Shown piece by piece: positions 35,722-44,838 of a DNA stretch of 64,000 nucleotides. The stretch lies in assembly GCA_023663805.1 (NCBI GenBank), contig JAMPGR010000001.1, positions 999,807 to 1,063,806 on the forward strand, read 5' to 3'. This DNA is from Clostridium sp. (GTDB lineage Bacteria; Bacteroidota; Bacteroidia; Bacteroidales; Muribaculaceae). The notes beneath the pieces are model-generated. The model made no database searches, was not told where the DNA came from, and was given only the letters and a program-made list of their open reading frames with translations. Both the position numbers and the translations under genes were made by a program. The first letter of the stretch is position 1, and each line of letters opens with the position of its first letter.

Positions 35722-36858
35722 TCAGACTGGGATGACGATCATCGGGATGTCTGTGTGGAAGAGGAGTTTGTGGGCCATGCCGGGGTTGAAGAGGCGGGCG
35801 AAAAGGTTTCGGTGACGGCTCGGGACGGCGATCAGGTCGGGGATCGAACCGGGTGTCACGTTCGAAAATGAGGCGAGCAGTTCGTCGGCTGTCGCGCACG
35901 AGACGGAGAAGTGTGACTCGGGATAGTGGCGCTCGGCATAGTTCAGCAGGCCGTGGTAGGACTGGGCGTTGAAGTTTGCGGCCGATTTCGGGCTTTTCAG
36001 GCTGATAAACGAAATCTTCCCGTCGCGGCTCGGGGGTAGGAAGCGATGGAGCAGGTCGAGCGCGATAAAGTCTTCCTGATCGAAGTTGACGAACATCATC
36101 AGATTCATCACGTTGCCCAGCAGGTCGGCAGAGCGTTTTTCGAGCGGGGGAACCGTGAAGACCGGCACGCGCGACGAGTCGAGCACTTCGGCGGTTACAC
36201 TGCCGATCAGGTCGCGCTCTTTCGCGTCGGCGCCGCGGGTTCCCATAACGACAAGAATCGGGCTGAGGTCTTTCGTGGCTTTTATGATTGCTTCTTCGGG
36301 GATACCCTCGACGACGGTCGAGGAGATATTGACCGGAGGGAGTTCACCCTTTTTGATCCGGTCGCGGAGAGTCGACTTGCAGTGGTCCATCTGCCGGTCG
36401 GCCAGCAACTGCATGTTCCGGCGGTTGAAGGTCTCTTCGACCTCGTAGGTCAGGGATTCGGACAACTGGAGAGAGTCGGTCAGATAGGGGTCGGTATAGG
36501 TATGAAGGAGGTGGATCGAGGCGTGTTGCGCGGTTGCGATACTGAAGGCCGCCTCGCAGGCTTTCATAGAATGGTCGGAGAAATCGACGGGGACGAGGAT
36601 CGTCCGTTTCCGCCGGTCGCCGTCGCCGGATCCTTCATGGGAGGAGAACGCATCGGGATTTTCGATCACGCGGAGCGCAGCCGGAAGGTCGGTTTCCTTG
36701 ATACGCACCCTGACACCCGCACCGACACAAGGGTTTTTCAAGTTGATGTTCTGGAGAATCGTCTCGATTCCCTCGGCTTCAAGAACCGATTTCAACTCAA
36801 GCGCCTTTCCGTAGGTGTGAATCGCGACGGTTATGTATGTCGGGGTTGCTTCGTCCAT
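35722..36858 (-). CDS. DUF2007-like domain fused to tandem UspA domains
   Basis: The start at MDEATPTY is preferred because the upstream extension is compositionally odd (Arg/Ser/His-rich) and runs into the HTH gene. Residues ~1-70 ('YGKALELKSVLEAEGIETIL', 'RVRIKETDLPAALRVIE') match the DUF2007 signal-transducer fold. Residues ~85-235 form a full universal-stress domain ('ILVPVDFSDHSMKACEAAF', and the ATP-type G-2X-G-9X-G(S/T) pattern around 'VVMGTRGADAKERDLIGSV'). The last ~130 residues are a degenerate second Usp domain. It is probably a cytoplasmic nucleotide-binding stress protein. It is cotranscribed with, or close to, the upstream HTH gene (82 bp). Confidence 0.82.
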   Translation of the reverse strand: MDEATPTYITVAIHTYGKALELKSVLEAEGIETILQNINLKNPCVGAGVRVRIKETDLPAALRVIENPDAFSSHEGSGDGDRRKRTILVPVDFSDHSMKACEAAFSIATAQHASIHLLHTYTDPYLTDSLQLSESLTYEVEETFNRRNMQLLADRQMDHCKSTLRDRIKKGELPPVNISSTVVEGIPEEAIIKATKDLSPILVVMGTRGADAKERDLIGSVTAEVLDSSRVPVFTVPPLEKRSADLLGNVMNLMMFVNFDQEDFIALDLLHRFLPPSRDGKISFISLKSPKSAANFNAQSYHGLLNYAERHYPESHFSVSCATADELLASFSNVTPGSIPDLIAVPSRHRNLFARLFNPGMAHKLLFHTDIPMIVIPV

Positions 36859-36940
36859 CGTCGTGTATCGCAGGAATGGATATAAAGAGGAGAAAGGAGA
36901 ATGAGTCTGGTCTGTTTTGTCAGAAGTCGTGTGGAGGGGC

Positions 36941-37195
36941 TTAGGCCTGCTCTCCCTGGAGGATGTCAATCGCCATATCGTAGATCGTCGTGTCATCGAG
37001 AACGACGATACCGCCGTCGGGTCCCGGCTCGATATGTACGCCGCAGTTTTTTCCGAACTCGTAGTTACTTCCGCCGAAGTAGTTGCGGACGGTCTGGACG
37101 GTGATATTCAGTTTGTCGGCGATTTTATGGAGAGATCCGTCGGGCAGACTGTCTTTCAGGCGACGGAGTTCGTTGAAGGTGATTGTCTTTGTCAT
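36941..37195 (-). CDS. Small helix-turn-helix DNA-binding protein
   Basis: The 84-residue protein has an HTH at about residues 17-42 ('LPDGSLHKIADKLNITVQTVRNYFGG'), where 'TVQTVRNYF' would be the recognition helix. It ends with an acidic segment ('DDTTIYDMAIDIL'). Its compact size suggests a stand-alone regulator. It lies just upstream of the UspA-like gene and may control it. The family is common but unnamed in Bacteroidales. Confidence 0.75.
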   Translation of the reverse strand: MTKTITFNELRRLKDSLPDGSLHKIADKLNITVQTVRNYFGGSNYEFGKNCGVHIEPGPDGGIVVLDDTTIYDMAIDILQGEQA

Positions 37196-37334
37196 GATTC
37201 TATCGGTATTTTTGGGTTACTATTTTTCGTGTGACTAAAATAGACATAATTTGGAATATGGCCAAAAAAATGTCTGAATTTGTGATATGTTATAAAACAT
37301 TGTTTTCAAACACGGCATCTGAACTGACAATATT

Positions 37335-38135
37335 TCAGATGATTTCGATATTCTGTGACTGGATCCATCCCTGATGGGTATGGTCGAGTTCGACTTTGTA
37401 CCATCGCGTTTCGAGGCTGTCGACGCGGTTTGTCAGCGAATCGAGAATCGAGAGTTTCGTTCCTTCGTGGACGAGGGCGACCTCCTCGACACGGTCTTTC
37501 GGGAGGCGGGGTGCGCTGCTGATAATGACCGACGAGGAGACGATGACCCCTTCGTTATGGCGCGTCGAGATATCGGCGGCGCGGAAGGCGATGACAACGC
37601 ACATGATCGAGAGCAGCAGCGAGACGAAACCGCCGAAAAAGCCGATTTTCCGGAGGGTCACCGGGGTCGTGAAGATATAGAGTGCAGCGAGACCGACGGC
37701 GATGACAAACAGAACGAGCGTCACGGTTGCCCATGCGTTCGGACTCATCCATCCGGTCACGGTGTCGAGGAGGACGCCGAGTGTGTCGGGGTTCGGCGAC
37801 TGCCGGTCGACGAGGCGCGTCTTGACGAAATCGAGATTGAAACGGGCGTCGGAGTTCGACGGATCGATCTTCAGGGCGCGTTCGTAGGCGATCACAGCGT
37901 TGCCGAGTTTGCCGTCGCGGTAGAAGGCATTTCCGAGGTTGTAGTAGAGCTGGCTTGAGGAACCGACGCTTCGGAGCGCCTGTTCGTAGCATGCGACGGC
38001 CTGGGGATAATCCTCGGCGATATAGGCCGAGTCGCCCGCGGCCATCAGTTCCCGGCCGTAATCCCCGCCGTCGGCAGCGAAGAGGGGGGTGAGAACCTGC
38101 GATATGATGATCAAAAGGATAGTCAGTCGCTTCAT
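37335..38135 (-). CDS. batE: BatE-like TPR and SH3 protein of the aerotolerance operon
   Basis: A signal peptide (…TPLFAAD) is followed by TPR repeats (about 30-110, 'YYNLGNAFYRDGKLGNAVIAYERALKIDPSN'), then two TM helices (about 128-155 and 165-185) and a C-terminal SH3-like domain ('WYKVELDHTHQGWIQSQNIEII'). This order is that of BatE. The Bat proteins form a membrane complex with MoxR and are linked to aerotolerance and envelope stress in Bacteroides. The exact activity is unknown. It is last gene of the operon. A weak hairpin overlaps its stop. Confidence 0.88.
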   Translation of the reverse strand: MKRLTILLIIISQVLTPLFAADGGDYGRELMAAGDSAYIAEDYPQAVACYEQALRSVGSSSQLYYNLGNAFYRDGKLGNAVIAYERALKIDPSNSDARFNLDFVKTRLVDRQSPNPDTLGVLLDTVTGWMSPNAWATVTLVLFVIAVGLAALYIFTTPVTLRKIGFFGGFVSLLLSIMCVVIAFRAADISTRHNEGVIVSSSVIISSAPRLPKDRVEEVALVHEGTKLSILDSLTNRVDSLETRWYKVELDHTHQGWIQSQNIEII

Positions 38136-38172
38136 AACTGTTTCGTTGGTTTGGGTTGGAATGGTTGGTTTG

Positions 38173-39999
38173 TCAGCGGGTTCGGCTCCGTTCGATATTG
38201 TCGATCACGTCGCAGCCGCGGCGGTAGACTTCGTCGAGATGTTCGGTTGACTGCGCGGGGGCATATTTCGCGAGTTCACATTCGTCGATCAGGCCGATCG
38301 TCGCGTTGATTGTTTCTTCGCCGTATCCTTTTCCGGTCATGACTTCGGCGATGTTTGTCCGGCTCAACTGCGAGGAGGGGATCGTCAGTTTGTCGCTCAG
38401 GTAGCCCCAGATCGCGCGGAGCATTTCGTCGAAGAACTTCTCCGAATTGTTGCCGGCGATCGCTTCGCGGGCCGATTTGAGGCGGCGGCGGGCGATCTTG
38501 TTGGCCTTCGCGAGACGAACATTGTTGATGTCGGCGTTGAAGCGGATGCGTCGTCGCATGGCGATGACGGCGATGACGAGCAGCAGGGCGGGAGAGAGGA
38601 GTCCTATCCAGTAGCCTGCCGAGCGGATGACCGGGGTGTGGGACCGGCGGAGCGTTTCGTCAGATGTGCTGTCGATAAAGCGTATATCCTTGACCTGGGC
38701 ATCGATGTCGGTCTGGGTCGCCGTCCCGACGGTCTCTTTCCCTTTGGCAACCTTCAGCGTATAGGCCGGAAGTTCGATGGTCTCGTATTTTCCGGTCGAA
38801 GGGTCGAAGAAACTGAAGGGGAGAGCCGGGATCATGAAGTCGCCGACGGCCTGCGGAACGAATGTATAGTCGACGCTCATCGTTCCGGTCATGTTGTTTC
38901 CGGAGACGGAGGCGTTTGTGTTCGACGACGGAGTGTAGACCTCGAACTGGGTCGGGAAGTCGATCTTCGGCTCGGTCAGGTATTTGATATTGCCCGTTCC
39001 CTTGACGGTCAGCATCAGGCTCGCGGGCTCGCCGGTCCGGAAACTGGTCCCGACGAGATGGCTCTCGGCGGTAAAACGACCGACAGCGCCGTCGAATCCC
39101 TCGGGGCGGGGTTCGGGGAGCGGTTTGACGGTCAGCGACGCGCTGTTCGAGGAGATCTTTATCTGGCGTTCGCGGGGCTGCTGGACCTGGAACAGTCCCA
39201 TATTGACGTTGTCATACTGGACGACGGTCAGATCGTAGTTTCCGGAGTTGATCGAGAGCGTACCGGTTTTCTGGGGATAGAGGATACATTTTTTCATCAG
39301 CGCGGTCATATAGCGCTGGCCGTTGTAGACTTCTTCGACATTCATCTGGTTCGAGATGTCGAGTTCCTCGATCAGGAAGTTGTCGAATGCAGGCTGTTTT
39401 GTCGGAATCAGTGTGCTGATTCCGTATTTTGTGTAGAGTTTTATCTCGCATTCGAGCGCTTCCTGTTCGTAGACGCTGCTCTTCGAGAGGATGATACGGA
39501 CGAAGACATCGCTGGCCGACACGGCGCGGTCTGACGACTGTGTCGACACATCGTCATACTCGACACTGGGGCGCGACTGACGTCCGCCACCCCCCTGCTG
39601 ACCCTGCGGATCAGTTGACTCGACAATCGTGAAACTCGTTGTGTTCGATCGGAGTGTCTTTCCGTCGGCCTGGATCGTGGCCTCGCCGATCTCACATTTT
39701 CCGGCTTTGTCGGCGCGGTAGTAATATGTGAAGTCCTGGGTCATCGACGACGACATCTGGCCGTTGACGATCTGGGTGCTCTGGCTTGTCGAGACCGACG
39801 GGCCGTAGAGGAGCGTGCAACCGGGGAGTTCCCGCACCTTCAGGCCCGATCCCTGGGCGTTCTTCAGACGGTATGTAACCGGGAATTTGTCACCCTGTTT
39901 GACGCGATGTGGGACGGAGACGGAGAAGGACACCTGGGCGGTGGCCGCGGCGACTCCGATCATAACAATCATCAGGATATATGTTATCGAGCGTTTCAT
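38173..39999 (-). CDS. batD: BatD oxygen-tolerance protein
   Basis: The signal peptide (…GVAAATAQVSFS) is followed by a periplasmic region of repeated beta-sandwich segments (about 22-450) with the BatD marks 'VSVPHRVKQGDKFPVTYRLKN', 'SDVFVRIILSKSSVYEQEAL' and 'VDYTFVPQAVGDFMIPAL'. One TM helix ('WIGLLSPALLLVIAVIAM', about 463-482) precedes a cytoplasmic helical tail. At 608 residues it is normal. It lies between batC and batE with short gaps (50 and 37 bp). Confidence 0.92.
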   Translation of the reverse strand: MKRSITYILMIVMIGVAAATAQVSFSVSVPHRVKQGDKFPVTYRLKNAQGSGLKVRELPGCTLLYGPSVSTSQSTQIVNGQMSSSMTQDFTYYYRADKAGKCEIGEATIQADGKTLRSNTTSFTIVESTDPQGQQGGGGRQSRPSVEYDDVSTQSSDRAVSASDVFVRIILSKSSVYEQEALECEIKLYTKYGISTLIPTKQPAFDNFLIEELDISNQMNVEEVYNGQRYMTALMKKCILYPQKTGTLSINSGNYDLTVVQYDNVNMGLFQVQQPRERQIKISSNSASLTVKPLPEPRPEGFDGAVGRFTAESHLVGTSFRTGEPASLMLTVKGTGNIKYLTEPKIDFPTQFEVYTPSSNTNASVSGNNMTGTMSVDYTFVPQAVGDFMIPALPFSFFDPSTGKYETIELPAYTLKVAKGKETVGTATQTDIDAQVKDIRFIDSTSDETLRRSHTPVIRSAGYWIGLLSPALLLVIAVIAMRRRIRFNADINNVRLAKANKIARRRLKSAREAIAGNNSEKFFDEMLRAIWGYLSDKLTIPSSQLSRTNIAEVMTGKGYGEETINATIGLIDECELAKYAPAQSTEHLDEVYRRGCDVIDNIERSRTR

Positions 40000-40049
40000 T
40001 CGCTGTATCTTGGGGTTTGGTTATGGGTGTGTCAATGTAAGCGCAGGAA

Positions 40050-40844
40050 TTACCAGGGGTTGGTCACGCGCTTGCGGGCGTGGTCACGTGGTTTTCCTTT
40101 TTCGATCTTTTCGCGGGTCCGGTTCTCCTGATTCTGGAGAGTCTTCAGGATCTGGTCCATGTTCTGCTCGTTGATCTGCTGATGCTGGGGCTGCTGTTGC
40201 TGCTGCTGTTGCTGATCCTGGTTCTGGTCCTGTTGCTGATTCTGGTCCTGATTCTGGTCCTGATTCTGCTGCTGGTCCTGGTTCTGGTCCTGGTTCTGAT
40301 CCTGGTTCTGGTCCTGGTTCTGGTCCTGGTTCTGATCCTGGTTCTGCTGTTCCTGCTGCTTCAACTGGGCGATACGGAGGTTGTCGCGGGCCTCGTCGTT
40401 GTCGGGGTTGACACGAAGGGCCATCTTGTAGTATTCGATCGCGGGGCCATACTGGTCGGCATTGAACAGGATGTTTCCCGAATTATAGGCGGCGAGTTCG
40501 CGAAGACGGTCGCTCGAGGCGTTACGGCTCAGGTCGTTCAGAATCTGGGTCGCATCCTTGACGAGGTCGACCTTTTCGTTCGAGCCGTTGCCCTGGCGGA
40601 GATATGCGGCGGCGAGGTTATAGCGGGCAAGTTCGCTCCCGGGCATCTGTTCGAGGGCCTTCTTGTAGAGAATCTCGGCGTCGGCGTAGCGTCCCTGGTT
40701 ATAGAGTTTGTTTCCTTCGATTATCGTCAGACGGGTTTCGCGCTCGAGAGTCTCCTCGGCCGATGCCGCGGGAGAGGCCGTGAAAATCGCCGCGACGAAA
40801 GCCACTGCCGAAATCAGCATTGTATTCTTGTCGAAGATTTTCAT
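40050..40844 (-). CDS. batC: BatC TPR protein with Gln/Asn/Asp repeat
   Basis: A signal peptide (…FTASPAASAEE) and TPR repeats (about 30-165) are followed by an extreme low-complexity stretch, residues ~170-225, of QNQD repeats and poly-Gln, then a basic tail ending 'RVTNPW'. BatC/TPR proteins pair with BatB. The repeat tract is encoded by near-identical 12-18 bp units and so is likely length-variable. It begins 7 bp after batB. Confidence 0.88.
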   Translation of the reverse strand: MKIFDKNTMLISAVAFVAAIFTASPAASAEETLERETRLTIIEGNKLYNQGRYADAEILYKKALEQMPGSELARYNLAAAYLRQGNGSNEKVDLVKDATQILNDLSRNASSDRLRELAAYNSGNILFNADQYGPAIEYYKMALRVNPDNDEARDNLRIAQLKQQEQQNQDQNQDQNQDQNQDQNQDQNQDQQQNQDQNQDQNQQQDQNQDQQQQQQQQPQHQQINEQNMDQILKTLQNQENRTREKIEKGKPRDHARKRVTNPW

Positions 40845-40851
40845 CGTTGTC

Positions 40852-41904
40852 TTATTTTTTAAAGAATGTGTATCGGGTCAGCCAGATAATCTTCCTGTAG
40901 GGGAGGAACACATTGACGACCATCATTATCAGCGCGATCCAGACGAAGACCGGGAACTGCTCGGCCTCGGGGGAGAAGGAGACACGCTGATATTCGGTTT
41001 TCGACATCGTGTCGAGCTGGCGGTCGAGCTGGACGGCAGCATCGGAGTCGGCGCCGTTGACATAGATTCCCTTTCCGACCTTCGCGATCTCGCGGGCCTC
41101 TTTTTCGTTCAGGGCGGTCTTCACGATATTTCCCTCGGCGTCGGTCATCAAGCCTTTCTCGCCGTTTTGGCGACGTACGGGAATTGGAACACCGTGTTCC
41201 GTGCCGAGGCCGATGACCTCGATCTGGATTCCGTTTCCGGCGATATGGCGGGCGGCCTCGATCGCGTTGTCCTCGAAGTTTTCGGCGTCGGTCACCAGGA
41301 CGATCGCCTTGTCGAACGGCGAATCGGGGGTAAAGGAGTTAGCGGCCATTTCGAGGGCAGCGCCAATCGCCGTTCCCTGAGTCGCGACCATGCCGGGGCT
41401 GAGAGAGTTGACGAACATCTTGGCCGAGACGATGTCGGAGGTGATGGGAACCTGGGTGTAGGCCTCTCCGGCGAAGACAATCAGGCCTACCTTGTCGTTC
41501 TGCATCGAGTTAAGGAATTTTTCGATCAGGAGTTTTGCACGGGCCATTCTCGAGACACCCTCGGGGTCGGAGGTCGACGAGGCGAGCATCGAGTTCGACA
41601 CATCGACACACAGCATTATCTCCATGCCGCGGACAGTTTCGGTTTCCTCGCCGGACGTTTCGGTCGCAGCCATACGGGGGCGTGCGACGGCTACGATGAC
41701 TGCCGCGATCGCGATCAGTTCGACCGTCAGTTTGACCGCCGGGAGATATTTCGAACTGAGCGGCATCAGTTCCTGTTCGGACACCATCCGGCCGAAGCGC
41801 TGAAGTTTCTTTTTCCGGGCGATGCGGCCGAGGAAGAAGAGGCCGGCCAGCAGGGGGATGACCAACAGAAGATAGAGATATTCGGGATGTGCGAAACTAA
41901 ACAT
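40852..41904 (-). CDS. batB: BatB von Willebrand factor A protein
   Basis: This membrane protein has two N-terminal TM segments (about 7-25, 55-75), a VWA domain with the MIDAS 'CVDVSNSMLA' (about 98-107), 'GTAIG' and 'VLVTDAENFEDN', and a C-terminal TM (about 325-345). The VWA faces the periplasm. It works with BatA as the VWA core of the Bat complex. The gene is 43 bp downstream of batA and 7 bp before batC. Confidence 0.93.
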   Translation of the reverse strand: MFSFAHPEYLYLLLVIPLLAGLFFLGRIARKKKLQRFGRMVSEQELMPLSSKYLPAVKLTVELIAIAAVIVAVARPRMAATETSGEETETVRGMEIMLCVDVSNSMLASSTSDPEGVSRMARAKLLIEKFLNSMQNDKVGLIVFAGEAYTQVPITSDIVSAKMFVNSLSPGMVATQGTAIGAALEMAANSFTPDSPFDKAIVLVTDAENFEDNAIEAARHIAGNGIQIEVIGLGTEHGVPIPVRRQNGEKGLMTDAEGNIVKTALNEKEAREIAKVGKGIYVNGADSDAAVQLDRQLDTMSKTEYQRVSFSPEAEQFPVFVWIALIMMVVNVFLPYRKIIWLTRYTFFKK

Positions 41905-41947
41905 ATCGTTCTGATATTTAATTCAACATTACAATGGGCCGTATGTA

Positions 41948-42937
41948 TCAGGGAATTGTCCTCAGAAGGGTCTGTCTCAGGACGCCGACGAGGATCAGAA
42001 TCGCGAGCGCGATCAGGGCCAGAGGTTCGTAACTATCTTCGGTCCGCGAAAAATTCCGGACATCCATCTGGGTTTTTTCGAGCGAGTCGATCTCCTTGAA
42101 GATATCCGAAAGGACGGTGTTGCCGGTTGCGCGGTAGTATTTTCCGCCGGTGACGCGGGCAATATCCTTCAAGGTTGTTTCGTCGATCGTGACCGGCAGG
42201 TTACGGTATTCGATGCGACCGAATTCGTTTTCGACGGGGTATGGGGCTGTTCCCTGGGTTCCGATGCCGATCGTATAGACCTTTATACCCTCTTTTTTAG
42301 CGATTTCGGCAGCGGTCGCGGGGGTGACGATGCCGGTGTTGTTCGTGCCGTCGGTTATCAGGATGATGCTCTTCGATTTGGCTTTTCCATCCTTGATACG
42401 GTTGATTGCCGTTCCGAGGCCGTCGCCGATCGCAGTGCCGTCGGCGAGCATCCCCATCTCGATATCGTTGATATAACTGCTGACCAGGGCGCGGTCAGTC
42501 GTCATCGGGAGTCCGGTGAAACTTTCCTGGGCAAATATGACGATACCGATATTGTCGTTCTCGCGACCGGCGACGAACTGCGACGCGACCTTTTTGGCAG
42601 CCTCGAAACGGTTCGGCGTGAAGTCGCGGGCGAGCATGCTCGAGGAGATATCCATGCTGATGACGATATCGGTTCCGAGGGTCGACGATGTGCTCCATTT
42701 GTCGCGCATCTGTGGCCGGGCGAGGATCACTATAAGCAGGGCGACGACAACCATCTGGAGGGCGAACAGGGCGTGGAGGAGTATCTCGCGGAACGAGACA
42801 CCGATTTTAGCGAACGGCAGGGTTGTCGACAGTCCGATCGAGGCGTGGCGGCGGCGGACCGAGTAGATATACCAGACGACACAGGGTATCAGCAGCAACA
42901 GGAGCCAGAGATATGCCGGATGTGCGAAATTCATCAT
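41948..42937 (-). CDS. batA: BatA von Willebrand factor A protein
   Basis: It has the same plan as BatB: two N-terminal TM segments, a VWA domain with MIDAS 'SMDISSSMLARDF', 'DGTAIGDGLGTAI' and 'ILITDGTNNTG', and a final TM ('ALIALAILILVGVLRQTLL'). BatA and BatB are paralogues that together define the operon. It follows the DUF4381-like gene by 18 bp. Confidence 0.94.
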   Translation of the reverse strand: MMNFAHPAYLWLLLLLIPCVVWYIYSVRRRHASIGLSTTLPFAKIGVSFREILLHALFALQMVVVALLIVILARPQMRDKWSTSSTLGTDIVISMDISSSMLARDFTPNRFEAAKKVASQFVAGRENDNIGIVIFAQESFTGLPMTTDRALVSSYINDIEMGMLADGTAIGDGLGTAINRIKDGKAKSKSIILITDGTNNTGIVTPATAAEIAKKEGIKVYTIGIGTQGTAPYPVENEFGRIEYRNLPVTIDETTLKDIARVTGGKYYRATGNTVLSDIFKEIDSLEKTQMDVRNFSRTEDSYEPLALIALAILILVGVLRQTLLRTIP

Positions 42938-42955
42938 AATATATTCAGGGAATAA

Positions 42956-43963
42956 TTACTGTTCGACATTTTCTTTTTTCTCTCCTTCGGCGGCGGTTTC
43001 TGACTCGGCGGGTTCGGGAGCGGGACGGGTCGATTCGACGAATTCGACCGACTGGTTCCATGTCCGGACGTTGTCGTCGGGGAGCGGGCGGAGTTTCGCG
43101 AATTTGACGAAGTCGGCCATGCTGAGAATCTCCTGCATCTGTTTGCGTGTCAGCCGAGTCTCGCTGTTTTCGCTCAGGGCGCGGAGGATCTCGGTCGATG
43201 TCATCTCCATGGCCGAGATACCGAAGCGGCGGTAGAGGTAGTTTCGAAGGATATCGGTCAGACGAGTATAAAACTCTCGTTCGTGTCCTTTTTCGCAGAG
43301 TTTCTCCTCGCGGAGTTCCCGGAGTGCGCCGATTGCTTCGTCGTATGGGGGTACCTGGCGTACGGTCTCGACCGCCGCTTTCCCGAGGTTTCGTTTCCAG
43401 TAGAGCCATGCCCAGATGCCGAGACCAATGACAGCCAGGGCGCAGAGAATCCAGAACAGGTAGTTATAGACCGAGCCGGGGATGAAGTCGAGGAAATGGC
43501 GGGATGGTTCCTCGACACCGGCGTAGTCATGGATTCTCCCCTGGAGCGAGTCGACGTTGGCGGGGACGACCTTCAGGACCGTGTGGTTCGACAGAACCGT
43601 ATCCTGTCCGATCAGGACCTTCAGCGGCGGAATCGTGTAGAGGCCCGAGTCGAACGACTGGATCGTTATGTCGCGTCGCACGACGAGGCGACCGTTGGCG
43701 ACCGAACTGTCGGCGATGACGGTCCGGATGACCTCGACCTCTTTTATCAGGGTGTCGGCTGCCGGAAGCAGAAGTTCGACCGGCTGCCCCTCGGGGGAAT
43801 TCGTCTCGAGGTGGAGGGTCGTCTGTTTCCCCATCAGGATATAGGCAGAATCGAGGCTCGCGGTCGCGCGGGTCTGGGCGCCGACCTCCTGACCTCCGGA
43901 GAAAGCCAGAAGCAGGGCTGCGGCGAGAAACGGACGTCTGATATGTTTGTCGATAATGGTCAT
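42956..43963 (-). CDS. BatD-like single-TM protein between DUF58 and batA
   Basis: The 335-residue protein has a signal peptide (…EVGAQTRA), a periplasmic beta domain (~30-165; 'YTIPPLKVLIGQD' is typical of oxygen-tolerance proteins), one TM helix (about 167-187, 'YLFWILCALAVIGLGIWAWLY'), and a cytoplasmic helical part ('FYTRLTDILRNYLYRRFGISAMEMTSTEIL'), ending in an acidic tail. The C-terminal half resembles DUF4381/BatD tails. It is a regular but unnamed member of this operon. Its start overlaps the DUF58 stop by 4 bp. Confidence 0.85.
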   Translation of the reverse strand: MTIIDKHIRRPFLAAALLLAFSGGQEVGAQTRATASLDSAYILMGKQTTLHLETNSPEGQPVELLLPAADTLIKEVEVIRTVIADSSVANGRLVVRRDITIQSFDSGLYTIPPLKVLIGQDTVLSNHTVLKVVPANVDSLQGRIHDYAGVEEPSRHFLDFIPGSVYNYLFWILCALAVIGLGIWAWLYWKRNLGKAAVETVRQVPPYDEAIGALRELREEKLCEKGHEREFYTRLTDILRNYLYRRFGISAMEMTSTEILRALSENSETRLTRKQMQEILSMADFVKFAKLRPLPDDNVRTWNQSVEFVESTRPAPEPAESETAAEGEKKENVEQ

Positions 43964-44835
43964 CGTGAACTGCGTTGTTTGAACAGAGATATTAGCGATT
44001 TGACATAGTCTTCATCGGTCGAGATACACGTGTGGTCGACGCGGCATCTCGAGAAGGTGTTTGTCATGAACTGCTGGCGGTCGTACCACCATTTTCCGTA
44101 GGCTTTCCGGACAGTCTGCGACGAGGTGTCGATCCAGCGCTCGGCTCCGGACTCGAGGTCACGGACGCGCATCAGCCCGATGTCGGGCAACTGTGTGTCG
44201 CGCTTGTCATAGACCTGGACGGCGATGACGTCGTGCTTGCTCGAGGCGACCGACAGCGACTTGTAGTAGTCGTTCGGATCGATGAAATCGGAGATCAGGA
44301 AGGTCGTACACCGTTTCTTCAGGGCATCAGTGAAATATTTCAGGGCCTGGGCGATGTCGGTTCCGTTGTCCTCGGGTTTGAAGTCGAGAAGTTCGCGGAT
44401 GATATAGAGGATATGGCGTCTTCCTTTTTTCGGGGGAATGAATTTCTCGATTTTTCCCGAAAAGAATATGACACCGATCTTGTCGTTGTTCTGTATCGCC
44501 GAGAAAGCGATTGTCGCCGCGAGTTCCGCGACATATTCGCGCTTGATTTCGCCGACGGCTCCGAAGTTCCGGCTGCCGGAGACATCGACCAGAAGCATGA
44601 CGGTCAGTTCGCGCTCCTCTTCGTAGACTTTGACATAGGGGTGGTTGTGGCGAGCGGTGACGTTCCAGTCGATGTCGCGCACGTCGTCGCCGTATTGATA
44701 CTCACGCACTTCCGCAAAGGTCATACCGCGACCTTTGAAGGCCGTGTGGTATTCGCCGGCAAAAATATTGCTGGAGAGCCCGCGGGTTTTGATTTCGATT
44801 TTGCGGACCTTGCGTAACAGTTCGTTTGCATCCAT
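43960..44835 (-). CDS. DUF58 (VWA-like) protein of the MoxR/Bat operon
   Basis: The 291-residue cytoplasmic protein has the DUF58 core 'FAEVREYQYGDDVRDIDWNVTARHNHPYVK' followed by a degenerate VWA domain ('VMLLVDVSGSRNFG', 'TFLISDFIDPND'). DUF58 proteins sit beside MoxR ATPases almost universally and are thought to be their clients or adaptors. It lies 3 bp after moxR and overlaps the next gene by 4 bp. Confidence 0.93.
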   Translation of the reverse strand: MDANELLRKVRKIEIKTRGLSSNIFAGEYHTAFKGRGMTFAEVREYQYGDDVRDIDWNVTARHNHPYVKVYEEERELTVMLLVDVSGSRNFGAVGEIKREYVAELAATIAFSAIQNNDKIGVIFFSGKIEKFIPPKKGRRHILYIIRELLDFKPEDNGTDIAQALKYFTDALKKRCTTFLISDFIDPNDYYKSLSVASSKHDVIAVQVYDKRDTQLPDIGLMRVRDLESGAERWIDTSSQTVRKAYGKWWYDRQQFMTNTFSRCRVDHTCISTDEDYVKSLISLFKQRSSR

Positions 44836-44838
44836 GGA

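Noticed and set aside
36859..36996. N-terminal extension of the UspA-like protein
   Set aside because: It is in frame but overlaps the upstream HTH gene, has odd composition and no homology pattern; the start at 36858 fits the DUF2007 domain.
40078..40092. parS-like site (CACGTG core) and another half-site near 27064
   Set aside because: Both differ from the TGTTnCACGTGnAACA consensus at several positions, and the first lies inside batC.
43283..44008. Plus-strand open frames opposite the bat operon
   Set aside because: They follow the GC-biased third positions of the real minus-strand genes and have no family resemblance.
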